Position numbers and translations under genes: made by a program
The notes under the pieces: generated by a model
What the model was told of the DNA's origin: nothing
What the model saw: the letters and a program-made list of their open reading frames with translations, nothing else
Databases searched by the model: none
NCBI RefSeq assembly: GCF_028858725.1
Contig: NC_084761.1
Location: 94,079,971-94,143,970, forward strand
DNA length: 64,000 nucleotides
DNA from: Colius striatus
Lineage: Eukaryota; Chordata; Aves; Coliiformes; Coliidae
Direction of reading: 5' to 3'
Shown: one piece after another, positions 1-10,115 of the stretch
Layout: each line of letters begins with the position of its first letter
Numbering within the stretch: position 1 is the stretch's first letter

Positions 1-1150
1 ATTTCAGCTGTTAAAAATACACCCCATGCACAGACAATGAGCACCCAGGCTGAGCTCACCCACAGAGCACGCCTGCTCGCCTCTGGCTGCACCATGGTGT
101 TGGAATTCAGGCTCAGGAGCAGCAGCACTCACAGCTGTGTGGAAAGAACTGCTATGAATACATGCAAGATTGACAGTTTACATCCCCAACAGCCGCTCTG
201 ACCTCCAGGCTTTCACCCCTTCCAAATAGTAGCAAAGTTCCCATTGTTTATAATGGCAACAGCCTTATGAGTCTAGTAAATGTGAGAGAGGGTTTTGATT
301 AGACAAAACCTCTGTGGAAGTGCTGTTTGAAGTGCCTATTCTAGGAGTCTTTCCTCAGAGAGCATAGGGAGGTGATGTGCACTGACGTTAACATCACCTT
401 TGAATGTGCTCTATGCACTAGGAACCCTGTGTGCTGCTCAAACAGCTGCCAAGGTCTGATTAGCTGTGATAGCTCCAGTCTAATAATATAAAACAATAGA
501 TCATAACACACATGCGTGTATCCATAAATAGATGGTGAGTGTAGGGCTCTGCAAAGCTACTGGTTTTCCTTCCAGAGTAAATTTTCAAGGGCTTTTCCCA
601 ACTAGTTCAATTTCAGAGATTCCTCAAAGAATCTGATTGAGCAGATATGGGGAAAAGACAAAGGGACACTTGTACAGTCTTGATTCAAAATCTTTGCAGC
701 CTGAGTTGCAACGTTGGGTCTCTGGTTTTGATGCACACCCAGGGGTCCTTCCTGGCTGCTGGGCACATGACTGTGCTCTGTCTCTTGGGTGTCCTCAGAC
801 AAGACTTTTCCTGCAAGCTCCTGAGGTCACGCAAATATGGGCAGATTTCAGAGATCCCATTTATGAAAAGGAAGGTCATGGTAGCCAGAATAGTTTGAAA
901 ATGCAAATTTGGGAGTCTCAGAAAAGAAGAAGATTAATGGCAGTGCTGGATGTCATAATGTTATATTTCAGCATTAAATAAAGGAAGAAGAGACAGATAA
1001 TGATGAGCTTGTTAGTGTTTTGCCAGGCATGCTTAAATGTGTGTCGTGTCTTCAAATACACAGTGAAATCCAAACGTCTTTGAGGTATGTGGGAAAACAC
1101 ATTTCACTCTCTGAATGCAGCTGAAATCTGAGATTAACCCCTTTATGGTC
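1..1150. other. SMYD1 intron sequence, no feature recognised
   Basis: No SMYD1-like peptide is visible here. The short ORFs at 602-1100 have no family signature. Position before the 2025 exon makes this intronic; 1561-2024, after the CR1 copy, is the rest of the same intron. Confidence 0.7.
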
Positions 1151-1560
1151 TTATGAGGAGCAGCTGAGGGAGCTAGAGGTGTGTAGTCAAGAGGAGGCTG
1201 AGGGGAAGTATGATCACTCTCTACAACTACGTGGCAGGAGGTTATAGTGAGGTGAGGGTCAGTCTCTTCTCCCAAATTATGAGTTACAGGACAAGAGGTA
1301 ATGGTCTCAAGTTGCACCAGGGGACCAGGTGAGGTTTAGATTGGAGATTAGGAAGAGCTTTTTCCCTGAGAAGATTGTTAGACAGTGGCACAGGCTGCCC
1401 AGGGAGGTGGTGGAGTCCCCATCCCTGGAGATATTTCAAAGCCATGTAGCTGAGCTGCTGAGGGACATGGTTTAGTGATGGGCTTGGCAGTGTGAGGTGA
1501 GTGGTTGGACTTGGTGACCTTGAAAGTCTTTTCCAACCAAAGCAATTCTATGATTCTATG
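1151..1560 (+). mobile_element. CR1 LINE 3' fragment
   Basis: The copy begins with the eroded ORF2 tail (ttatgaggagcagctgaggg) and runs through the characteristic ggctgcccagggaggtggtg segment. It ends in the attctatgattctatg tail at 1560. It is 5'-truncated, as usual for CR1, and diverged from the younger copies in the window. Confidence 0.9.
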
Positions 1561-2024
1561 GTGTTTGAACCTGATGACAACGTTTCTCAGAATGGGTAAT
1601 ATTAAGTGATCTTTCCCATCATTATTTCGCCCAGCTCTTATTCAGGAGCCTCATTTCTCTCAAGCAGCTGCATGAGGAGCACCTGATACACACCAACTGG
1701 TGACCTTTACAGTCTCTTTGGTGTCTTGTGTGACCTCCCAGCTGCAGGGTAGATGGCCACTATCCTGATGAGCAACACTTGCTGAAGTCAGCAGGAGTTT
1801 CACCTCTCAGCTTGGTAGCAGGACCACATCACCCCAGTCTTGGGAAGGTCTGAGAGTCATGCTGGGGTACACAGCCCATGGTAGGAAGGTAGTGGGTGAT
1901 GTGTGAAGCATCCTGCTGAGCTGATTAGGATTCCCAGACTGCAAAACAATCCCTTCACTTAGAGTATTTTGGCATGTGTCAGGCAGTGCATTTCCCTTAC
2001 TGGTTTTCTTAATGTTGTCCCCAG

Positions 2025-2117
2025 CCCTCTGCAGAGACAGTGAAGGAGGTCATCCAGTTCTCCAAGGACACTCTGGACAAGATCAACAAGGCCCGCATGG
2101 AGGGACTTTACCATGAA
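2025..2117 (+). CDS. SMYD1: SMYD1 coding exon: start of the C-terminal helical domain
   Basis: The exon is 93 bp, exactly 31 codons, phase 0 at both ends. The acceptor is a pyrimidine-rich run ending ccag at 2024 and the donor is gtgagt at 2118. It encodes VKEVIQFSKDTLDKINKAR followed by MEGLYHE, the linker after the post-SET region. An alternative acceptor, the gcag at 2031-2034, would break the frame, so 2025 is preferred. Confidence 0.92.
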
Positions 2118-5100
2118 GTGAGTCCTGGTACTTTTGATTTCTTGCTGCACATGCACTGCCAGGGAAAGCAGGTCTTGTTCAGCTTTAAGTCAAGGATTTA
2201 AGGATGAAAGAAACCCCTGTTGCTGGAACCTGATTATCTCCATGTGCTTTCTGCCCTCTTGGCAGCTCAAATTGCAAAAGCTGACACTGGTTTCTGCCCT
2301 CTGTAAAGCATAAATGTGTCTGAGACAACATCCCAAAATGATTTCTTTCATAGTGATGATACCAGGAGATTCAGGTGACTTTCAGCACCTCCAGTGGACA
2401 CAAGTATTGAACCAAGGGCCTCTTGGGTGAAAAACAGGAGTCTCAAGGCAAGCACAATGAGCTAGCTTTGCCAGGTAGCCTCATAAAAAGGGTTTGGGAG
2501 AGCAGACTTGCACATCAAGCTGTGAGCTACGTTTGCCTGTCTTGATCTCTTCACCTCCTGGCTTCTGCATCTTGCTTATTTGTTGAGTAATGAGGATGTG
2601 TGTCTGATATGGGAGACTCACATCCCACCTGGAGCACAGGCTGCAAGGCTGAAGTGTGAGAGAGAGCAAGTCACTTCTTCCTTTCTCCCTCTTTTCCTGA
2701 CCCGGGAAATATGTATTTGTTCTCTTCAAAGTTTAATAGCTTCAGGAAAACTCCGCAGGTTGAGCATGATCCTCTGGGTTTGAAATGACTTTGGGAAAAG
2801 GCTGAAGCTCCCCTCAAGAACAGATGTCTGGATGTTGGGTCACTGCTAGGTGCAGATGTGACACAGCTGACCAGACAGGCAGGGCACAGTGCACCTCCAG
2901 GTCCTTGACCTCAGGGTGTTGTTAAAAGCATTCATTGCCTTAAGTGCAGGTAGGAGGTTGGGTAGGTGATGTTGAGGTATTAGAGTCCTGTGGGCACTTG
3001 TTGTCTGACAAAACCCAATCTCCTGGGGTATTTTTCCTCCTGAACAGTAGACATCACTTTTTCCTCACTAGTTTTATGAATGGAACTCTGGGAGAGAGAG
3101 CTTTGAGTACCCATCATTTTGCCAGGCTGGTGTTTCTTGGCAAATCAAAGCATATCCTATCTTCCCCACAGGCTGACTTGGAGGATTAGTGGGAACCATG
3201 CAGCCCACAGGGCTCTGGTGTGGTCCTTCAGCTGCAGGTCCAAAAGTGCTCTGACTTGCCCTCCCTCTCCCCTCTTCCTCTTGTGCAGGTCGTGAAGCTG
3301 TGCCGTGAGTGCCTGAAGAAGCAGGAGCCTGTGCTGGGGGACACAAACATCTACCTCCTGAGGATCCTCAGCATTGCCTCCGAGGTGCTCTCCTACCTCC
3401 AGATGTTTGAGGAAGCAGCTGACTATGCCAAGAGGATGGTGGATGGCTACTTGTATGTCTCTGCCCTGTTTTTGGCAGCTCTCTGTGGTTAGGCAGTGTG
3501 TTATAGGAATAATTTAGCCTGCTCCCATCAAGGCAGTGGTGCTGGCATTCAGGTTTGGAACTCATTATATCACCAGACAGAGAAAGGCTCCTTCTTAAAT
3601 GCACAACAGCTCTCAGACAGCTTGATTTACTAAGCTGTAAATGGCAAGTTGTTTGGGTACATCTTTCATTAGCCTTTTCATTTTGCCTCAGAAGCATCTC
3701 AGAGCCTGCAGGAAGAAGGTGCAGAGAAAAGAGAAACTCTCAAATGGCTGTCACTCAAGAGATCCCTTTTCTCTTGAATTATGCATGGATCTTTGCCTTG
3801 GCTAGTTAGTATACTCAAGTCCTGTGGTAAAAGCTTACTGAGAATAAAGAAATTCAGGCTTAGTTCACGTAGATCCAGGGCAAACCTCACAGTAAAAACG
3901 ATGAACTTTAGTATTATTGAGGTTTTGTTACAAGAGTGATGAGTATTAAATAGATAAAAAAGCCCCAAAACCAAACCCCCCAAAAATAAAAAGTAATGAA
4001 AAACACCCACCCTCCTGCTGAGAGCATATCATGCCCATTACATGTCTTTTTGCTCAGTTCTACCCCAACATGCCTGTGATATTTTGTTCTTTTTCTGAGA
4101 GGTGACAGAGTCACCTCCCTGGCTTGCAGGCCTGGCAAGCCATTTCATGTCCCAGCCCTGGCACTGACCTAACTGAATGACACAGAGGAAATTGTCTCTC
4201 TTCCCTGTTCCTCAGTTTTTCAGTTCACAATGAGGCCTGAAGTAATGTCCTTCCTTGCTTTAAGATCTGCCAATTCAATATGTCAAATAAACCTTTGAAG
4301 GCAATTTTTAAGGTAAGTCCAAGCAGCTTCTAGTTCTGCCTCAGCTTCTCAAGTTGAATGTAGAAGCCAAGTTTCATTCTCCCACCTTGAGTACTGACTG
4401 TAGGGGAGCGATCTGACAGATCCCACAGGCAGGGATGCATCTCCAGGGGCTGAGAGGAACACTTCTGGAGTTTCTGGAAGCACCAGTTTCTCTCCTCACT
4501 TTGAATGAGGAGCTGGTTGTTGTCGCATTCTGAGTTTAGGCACTTCATTAAGCGTCTGAAGTTCAGTTGGTGCTTGGGCCAGATCTGGGTTTTGTTTGTG
4601 CCAAAATAATGTGGAATGACAGAGCCTGGCACTCTCCAACTCAGGTGTCCAACTTTCTCCTTTCACAGGTTGTTTATCCTCTTTCACAGCAACTCATGTC
4701 CTCCTGTAAGACGTGCCTGTCCCTTTCTAAGCAGAGCTGCACATTTCAGTGCAGCTGAACAGTTGAGCAAACAGTTTTCTCTTTGGCAAACCTATCACAT
4801 CACTGACAAACATTTGGGAACCCAGATCTTTCCTGAACTAAAATTACTCAGTGCTTTGTTTTCTATTGCAGGAAAATATACCATCCCAACAATGCTCAGC
4901 TGGGGATGTCCGTGATGCGGGCGGGAGTGACTCACTGGCACGCAGGTCTCATTGAAGCTGGGCATGGCTTGATCTGTAAAGCTTATGCCATTCTCCTGAT
5001 AACCCATGGACCTTCCCACCCAATTACCAAGGACCTGGAGGTAGGTGTCATCTGCTGTATTGTTTCTGCTCTCTGTCTGGGCAAAATGACATTCAAACTG

Positions 5101-7067
5101 TAGAAACAACCCATTGTAAGAGCTGAGAGGTGCATCAAGCACTGACTGCTTCTGACTAGACCTGTGGTTTTCTCTAGATTATGTTATAGTCTGATAGAAA
5201 ATGAATGTCCCTTCCTATGGGAAATTTTTATCACTGAAAAATAGCTTTTACCTGCACCAGGACATACATTGAAAAAGGCCACAGAGACCTTGAATCTTCT
5301 TTGAAACTACTGAGACTCCCATTTTCCCACCAGCCTGATGTCACTGCTCTTGGATTAATGGCTTTACAGTTTGTCTGTATCAAATTATATATGGTGCATG
5401 TGCCCAGTTTACCAACTGATTTTATTTGTCAGTGTCCATTCTTCTCTATTTACCACTCCCCAGTCCTTCTAAGCTGCAATGTACTCATTCCTGAAATGGC
5501 TGTTAGGTGGATTTCCTAGCTTAGGGTCAAGAGCTGCAGATCCCAGGGAGCTACATCTGCTCAGACACTATGAACTATTTACAGTTGCAGCTGGGGATCT
5601 ATCATTGCTTTAACCTTTAACCTTTAACTCATCTCATGTGACCTGTTTGCTTTACAGCATTCTCCTTTGTTAGCCAAAAAAGTTACACAATATCAAATCA
5701 AATCCTTTATTGATGCCTTTAGTTCCCATTGCAGTAGAGCTATAACCTTTACTAGTGCATTTTTATATCATCAGAGAAATGAATACCTAGCCCTTAAAAC
5801 CAACTTGTCTATTGACTGTTTCCTTGTATATAGCAGAGGGTGAGACCCCAGCACCTCCATTTCTGTATTTCCCTTTCCCCTTACTTTGGGAGGAAAACAG
5901 CAGATATCTGGCACATGCTTATCTCTGTGCTCCTAAACCAAGGCTTGAATAAACTCACACATAGGTGTAAAAAGATGTCCTGAAAGGAAACAAAAGGAAT
6001 CATAGAATCATAGAATGGTAGGGTTGGAAGGGACCTTTAGAGATCATCCAGTCCATCCCCCCTGCAGAAGCAGGTTCACCTAGATCAGGTCACATAGGAA
6101 CATGTCCAGGTGGGTCTTGAAGACCTCCAAGAAAGGAGACTCCACAACCCCTCTGGGCAGCCTGTGCCAGGGCTCCCTCACCTCAACAGTGAAAGAGTTT
6201 TTTCTTATGTTTAAATGGAACTTTTTGTGTTCCAGCTTCATCCCATCACCCCTTGTCCTGTTGCTAGCTACTATAGAAAAAAGGGATGTCCCAACCTCCT
6301 GACACCCACCCTTTAGATATTTATAAATGTTAGTAAGATCCCCCCTTAGTCTCCTCTTTTCTAGACAAAACTGTCCCAGAATCTTCTGAGCCTTTGCTGT
6401 AATGCAGCACTAGGAATGACTCTGCTCATAATGAATCCTGGGATGCAGGGGGTGCAACTCTGAGGTGGTCCACGAGTGGATGAACATCCCTCTCCTCCTC
6501 TCCTGCCTCCTCCCTGAGAGGTGACCCTTACCCCCATGATGGATCCCACCAAGGGTCATGCCCTGGGTCAGGAAGAGAAGTGCAGTCTCTCCCTAGCTCT
6601 GCACAGCATCTCCTCTAGGTCCTGCACCAGGTTTGAGAGCAGGAGGCTTCCTAGTAGCCTGTGGGTGCAGGAAAGACTGATGCCTTCTTCACCTCCATAG
6701 TACACAGGCTACCAGGTTAGAGGAAGTAACTGGATATCTGTCTCCAGCTAGCTTTGGTCCTGCTGGTGGAACCCCTAGAGTACGGTGTCTTAGTCATTAC
6801 GTGGCTCAGCACATCCCTGAAGGACAATCCCTATTTTTAGTCAGTGTTTTATTTACTTGCTTTGACATCCCCTGTGCCACAGGTTTAGTAAGCTGTTGTA
6901 TCCCTCAGGTCATGCGTGTTCAGACAGAGATGGAGCTGCGCATGTTCCAGCAGAACGAGTTCATGTATTACAAGATGAGGGAAGCTGCTCTCAAAAACCA
7001 AAAGATTCAAGTCATGCCTGAACCCAGCAATGAGACCTCACCAAGTCTCTTCCACAAGAAGGAGTAA
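2025..7067 (+). CDS. SMYD1: SMYD1, C-terminal four coding exons (5' part outside window)
   Basis: SMYD1 is a striated-muscle SET/MYND lysine methyltransferase needed for sarcomere assembly and heart development; family knowledge links it to skNAC, Hsp90 and myosin folding. Coding exons are 2025-2117, 3289-3452, 4872-5040 and 6909-7067. All have GT-AG borders and join in one frame to give 194 residues ending at a TAA. These match roughly the last 40 percent of the ~490-residue mammalian protein. They cover only the helical TPR-like C-terminal domain, so the MYND finger, SET core and post-SET cysteines lie upstream of the window. Recognisable stretches are KLCRECLKKQEPVL, LLRILSIASEVLSYLQ, YHPNNAQLGMSVMRAG, THGPSHPITKDLE and the terminal SLFHKKE. 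SMYD2 or SMYD3 are much poorer matches. The gene is convergent with FABP1. No frameshift or internal stop was found. Confidence 0.96.
2118..3288. other. SMYD1 intron, nothing further recognised
   Basis: This is unique-looking sequence between two firm SMYD1 exons. No repeat, RNA gene or additional exon is apparent. Confidence 0.7.
3289..3452 (+). CDS. SMYD1: SMYD1 coding exon: TPR-like helices
   Basis: The exon is 164 bp, 54 codons plus two bases. The acceptor is cctcttgtgcag and the donor gtatgt begins at 3453. It encodes helices with KLCRECLKKQEPVL and SYLQMFEEAADYAKRMVDGY. The last two bases (tt) join a g from the next exon to make a leucine codon, where mammals have methionine in the same Y-x-K-x-YHPNN context. 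The continued frame supports this donor. Confidence 0.94.
3453..4871. other. SMYD1 intron, nothing further recognised
   Basis: The stretch includes an A-rich segment near 3945-4000 with no tail or target-site structure. No CR1 tail or coding segment is visible. Confidence 0.7.
4872..5040 (+). CDS. SMYD1: SMYD1 coding exon: TPR-like helices
   Basis: The exon is 169 bp, one base completing the split leucine plus 56 codons. The acceptor is ttttctattgcag and the donor gtaggt begins at 5041. It encodes KIYHPNNAQLGMSVMRAG, then HWHAGLIEAGHGLICKAY and ITKDLE, very close to mammalian SMYD1. It ends in phase 0. Confidence 0.95.
5998..6368 (-). mobile_element. CR1 LINE 3' fragment, young-looking subfamily
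   Basis: It reads catagaatcatagaatggta at the left, the reverse-complemented 3' tail, and runs to ctcttttctagac. It is very similar by eye to the copies at 35041-35443 and 52378-52735, which suggests recent activity of one subfamily. Confidence 0.92.
6831..6840 (+). promoter_or_regulatory. MEF2-type site in SMYD1 last intron
   Basis: ctatttttag is a perfect match to CTAWWWWTAG, 68 bp before the last exon. SMYD1 is a known MEF2C target in muscle. One such match is expected by chance in a window of this size, so function is unproven. Confidence 0.25.
6909..7067 (+). CDS. SMYD1: SMYD1 terminal coding exon
   Basis: The acceptor is gtatccctcag, ending at 6908. The exon has 52 codons and a TAA at 7065-7067. 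It begins VMRVQTEMELRMFQQNEFMY and ends with the family-typical tail PSNETSPSLFHKKE. Length and end point agree with the mammalian protein, which argues for an intact gene rather than a pseudogene. Confidence 0.96.
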   Translation, partial: VMRVQTEMELRMFQQNEFMYYKMREAALKNQKIQVMPEPSNETSPSLFHKKE

Positions 7068-7310
7068 AACCTGAGCTTGGCATAAATTCATGCCTGCAGG
7101 ATAACGTCACCTGTGGCACCTCCAAGCATTGGGAATGTGATATATCCAGAAGAATTGCTTCCAGTGGCATCAGTCTGACAGCATGGACCTGCTGGGGGAT
7201 AGGCCTGGAAAATCTGAGTGCTCAAAGCAGAAGAGGTCTTGGCAAAACCAACATCCTTTTTCTACTACTAGCATTAAAAATTAAAGCAAAAGAACCGGTT
7301 ATAAAAATAT
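7068..7310 (+). other. SMYD1: SMYD1 3' untranslated region (probable extent)
   Basis: Non-coding sequence follows the stop codon. Two overlapping-range ATTAAA hexamers at 7273-7278 and 7280-7285 are the only nearby polyadenylation-signal candidates. The transcript end is inferred to be shortly after them, before the CR1 copy that starts near 7424. Confidence 0.5.
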
Positions 7311-7423
7311 TTACACTCTTATTGGAAGCCTGTTTCTCTCTCTGCAAGTCCTGATCCTGAAGTCCTTGGCTGAATTTTAATAGATTCTTTTCCCAAGTGT
7401 TTTTTTTCCCCCATCACTTAGAG

Positions 7424-7665
7424 CCATAGAACCATAGACTGGTTTGGGTTGGAAAGGACCTTAAAGCTTATCTCATTCCAAAACAACTTCCACTAGACCA
7501 GGTTGCTCTAAGCCCCATCCAACCTGCTCTTGAACACCTCCAGAGATGGGGCAGCCACAGCCTCTGTGAGCAACTTGTTCCAGTGCCTCACCACACTCAC
7601 AGGGAAGAATTTCTTCCTAATATATAATCTAAATCCACCCTCTTTTGGTTTCACTTCTTTGTGAT
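7424..7665 (-). mobile_element. CR1 LINE 3' fragment, older subfamily
   Basis: The left end reads catagaaccatagactggtt. The minus strand encodes eroded CR1 ORF2 C-terminus: FRLYIRKKFFPVSVVRHWNK and LEVFKSRLD. The right boundary is approximate. Confidence 0.85.
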
Positions 7666-8980
7666 GACATAATTTCTTTCCACGGATAGTCACCCAAGGG
7701 ATGGTAGAAGTGGGAAGCCGGTCCCAAAGCATGTCTTGTGTTCCTGGGGGTATTGAGTGCAAAGTGAGCAAGATCCACAGATGATGTTTTGTGTAAAGGG
7801 CTGTTTTTCTGATGAAAAACTGCTGGAAAAAACAAAGGATTCTGCAGCTGATATGGGTGCAACATCAAGCCAGGAGCACTTTGCAAGTGAGACTACACGG
7901 AATTCCTACATCAAGCTAAATTAATTAGGATTTAGTCTCCTCAGATAACAACCAGAAAATGTCTGTGGTGATGCAGCTGATGAGTATGACATCAGTCTGT
8001 GCCAGAAGCCAGTTGTGCTGATGTGGTGCACTGGCTGTGTGAGTTGCCCTAACAGAACAAGGGGTTTCCAGGGAGGAGGATCCACTTTCGCTCCCCTTCA
8101 GAGTGAGTTGGAGGCTCTGATGCCTTTCAGCATCTGCCCTTCAGCTTAGGTAAGTGTTTAATCAATTTTGCACTGAGCAGCAAAGGGATCAGCTGCAGAG
8201 CTAAGGAAACATCTAAAAGCTGTGGCTGGATTCCTAGATTAAAAAATGTCTTAGATCTCTGCCCATCTATCTCAAAATCCATCTGGTTTGCTCCAGACCT
8301 TCAGTGACAGCCAAGGGATGAAAAGGGATAGTTCATTCAGTAATTCCCTACCTGCTCCTCAGCAGAACAGCAAGAAAACAAACCCAGGGCTTTTCTTCTT
8401 TGACATTTCTCAATGAATTTCCTGATGTTTCTCTAGGTCTAAGATGAGTCCATTGGAGACCAACATCTGCTTATTGGGCACTGTTGAGATGAGCCTTTCC
8501 ATTTGTTTGTAAGGTGCCCCTCTGATGCTTAGTGTGACAATCCATACTGGTTCAGTCTCAGTCTGAGGATCAATGTCAAGCTCTAACATGAAAACCTTCC
8601 CTGAGGAGAGAGAACTCAAGGAGACAAGCACATGGGGGTGAATTGGTCCTTTAGTGGTACACATTGGGGTTGCAGGAGGAGGTGGGGAAGCACTTGTGGT
8701 GGTTTCCTAACATCCTAGTCAATTTTGAAGGGTTATAAGAACATCAGCTAGTCTAGGGATATCACACCAGCCATATATCCATTTCCCAGTGATGATTCCC
8801 AATCACCTTCCAAGCACAGGGCTTGGAAAAGGGAGCGAAAAAGGAAATGTTTCCTCTCCTGCATCAGAAAACCACATCTCCATGCAGTCTGCAGTGCCAA
8901 GCAAGAGCGTGGGAGATGACCACTCCAAACAACTCATGGCCATCTCCTGCCAGGACAAAACCCTTGTATTTCACCCTGGA
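7666..8980. other. SMYD1-FABP1 convergent intergenic region, part 1
   Basis: No known gene is recognised. A minus-strand ORF at 8410-8664 is described separately. The rest shows nothing identifiable. Confidence 0.6.
8410..8600 (-). other. Unrecognised protein-like ORF with upstream acceptor-like site
   Basis: The open frame spans 8410-8664 on the minus strand (84 codons from ATG to stop). A pyrimidine-rich acceptor-like ctctctcctcag ends at 8601, which would leave an open exon of 191 bp. It would encode GKVFMLELDIDPQTETEPVW and YKQMERLISTVPNKQ, then stop. The composition looks protein-like, but I know no family for it and it has no visible partner exon. It could be chance, an old repeat or a terminal exon of an unknown gene. 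Confidence 0.2.
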
Positions 8981-9345
8981 ATTATAGAATCAATCATAGA
9001 ATAGTGGGGGTTGGAAGGGCCCTCCAGAGCTCATCCAGCCCAAGCCCCTGCTAAGGCAGGTTCCCCTCAATCAAGGGGCACAGGAACACGTCCAGGTGGT
9101 TTGGAAACCTCCAGAGAAGGAGCCTCCACACCCTCCCTGGGCAGCCTGGGCCAGGGCTCCCTCACCTCAACACCAGAGAAGTTTTCCCTCATGTGTAAGT
9201 GGAACTTTTTGTGTTTGAGCTTATGTCCCTCAGTCACATCTCTCTGATGTCCATTCTTCAGGTACTTACAAGTGTTTATGAGATCCCCCTCAGCCTCTTT
9301 TCTCCAGGCTGAACAGCCCTAGGTCTCATAGCTTTTCCTAATAAG
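8981..9345 (-). mobile_element. CR1 LINE 3' fragment
   Basis: The left end reads atagaatcaatcatagaata and ggggttggaagggccctcca follows. It ends near the reverse complement of the ORF2 tail, ctccaggctgaacagcc. It is 5'-truncated. Confidence 0.9.
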
Positions 9346-9998
9346 AATGATCTTCCACTGGAAGAAGAGTTCAATTCCAGTCCCAGCCAATTTACCAGGT
9401 GTGATTTGGGATGAAATGTGGACTGACCACCTGAAAGCTGTCTCAGGCCCTCCTGCTGGTGGAAAAGGTGAGGAAGAAATGAGGTTGCCAGTCTGAAGGA
9501 CTGGATCCTGTTGCAGAGGTTTGAGGATGAAGATGGATGAAACTGCCCCCATCCTAGTCACTTCCCCAAGGCAGCTTTCCCAGAAAGATCACTGACATTT
9601 CTTTGATCCCATCTAAACCCCCCCATCCTTTATCCCTGCCAGACACCCTCTGGTCACTTTGGCTGTGTTTATAAGGGAACAGAGCCCTTTCCCTGCCCAG
9701 TGCTCCTCTATCCTCCCAGCTGAGCCAGCCCTGGGTGCCTGACCCACTGGGACATCCCCAGCAGGATGCTGTCACTTGTCCCCAGGACAGGGCTGGAAGT
9801 GGGCTCATCAGCATGGAGCACATCTCCAAGGGTCACTCAGTGGCTCTGAGCTTGTGCTCTAGCCCAGGGCACCACCCACTGACATCAGCACAGCCTTAGA
9901 TCAGCCTGTTGCCTAATTTCTAGCAGGGCTTGCCTGAGTTTTGGAGCCTTTCATCTCTTTATAGCAACTGTGAAGAGGTTGGTGACAATGAAGAGGCC
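9346..9998. other. SMYD1-FABP1 intergenic region, part 2
   Basis: This lies beyond the FABP1 3' end. No ORF with family similarity, repeat or RNA gene was recognised. Confidence 0.6.
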
Positions 9999-10021
9999 TT
10001 TAATATAAATTTTACTTTAAT
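9999..10021 (-). promoter_or_regulatory. FABP1: Candidate FABP1 polyadenylation signals
   Basis: On the minus strand ATTAAA occurs at 10021-10016 and again at 10004-9999, about 45-65 nt beyond the FABP1 stop codon. No AATAAA is closer. The short 3' UTR this implies is usual for FABP genes. Confidence 0.5.
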
Positions 10022-10064
10022 GGACACATTTTACACAGTAAAATGATTGGTGTGTGCAGAGCTT

Positions 10065-10115
10065 CTAGATTCTCTTGCTGACTCTCTTGTAGGTGAGGTC
10101 TCCCATGGTCATGGT
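10065..10115 (-). CDS. FABP1: FABP1 coding exon 4
   Basis: The exon is 51 bp: 16 codons ([16 protein letters not shown]) and TAG. The acceptor, read on the minus strand, is ttgttttccag. These are the last beta strands of the barrel, including the conserved arginine that usually contacts the fatty-acid carboxylate. Confidence 0.96.
   Translation of the reverse strand, partial: TMTMGDLTYKRVSKRI

Larger units (their letters stand above)
5041..6908. other. SMYD1 last intron
   Basis: It contains a CR1 copy (5998-6368), a triple ctttaac heptad near 5610-5628 and a MEF2-type site at 6831-6840. The remainder is unremarkable. Confidence 0.7.
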
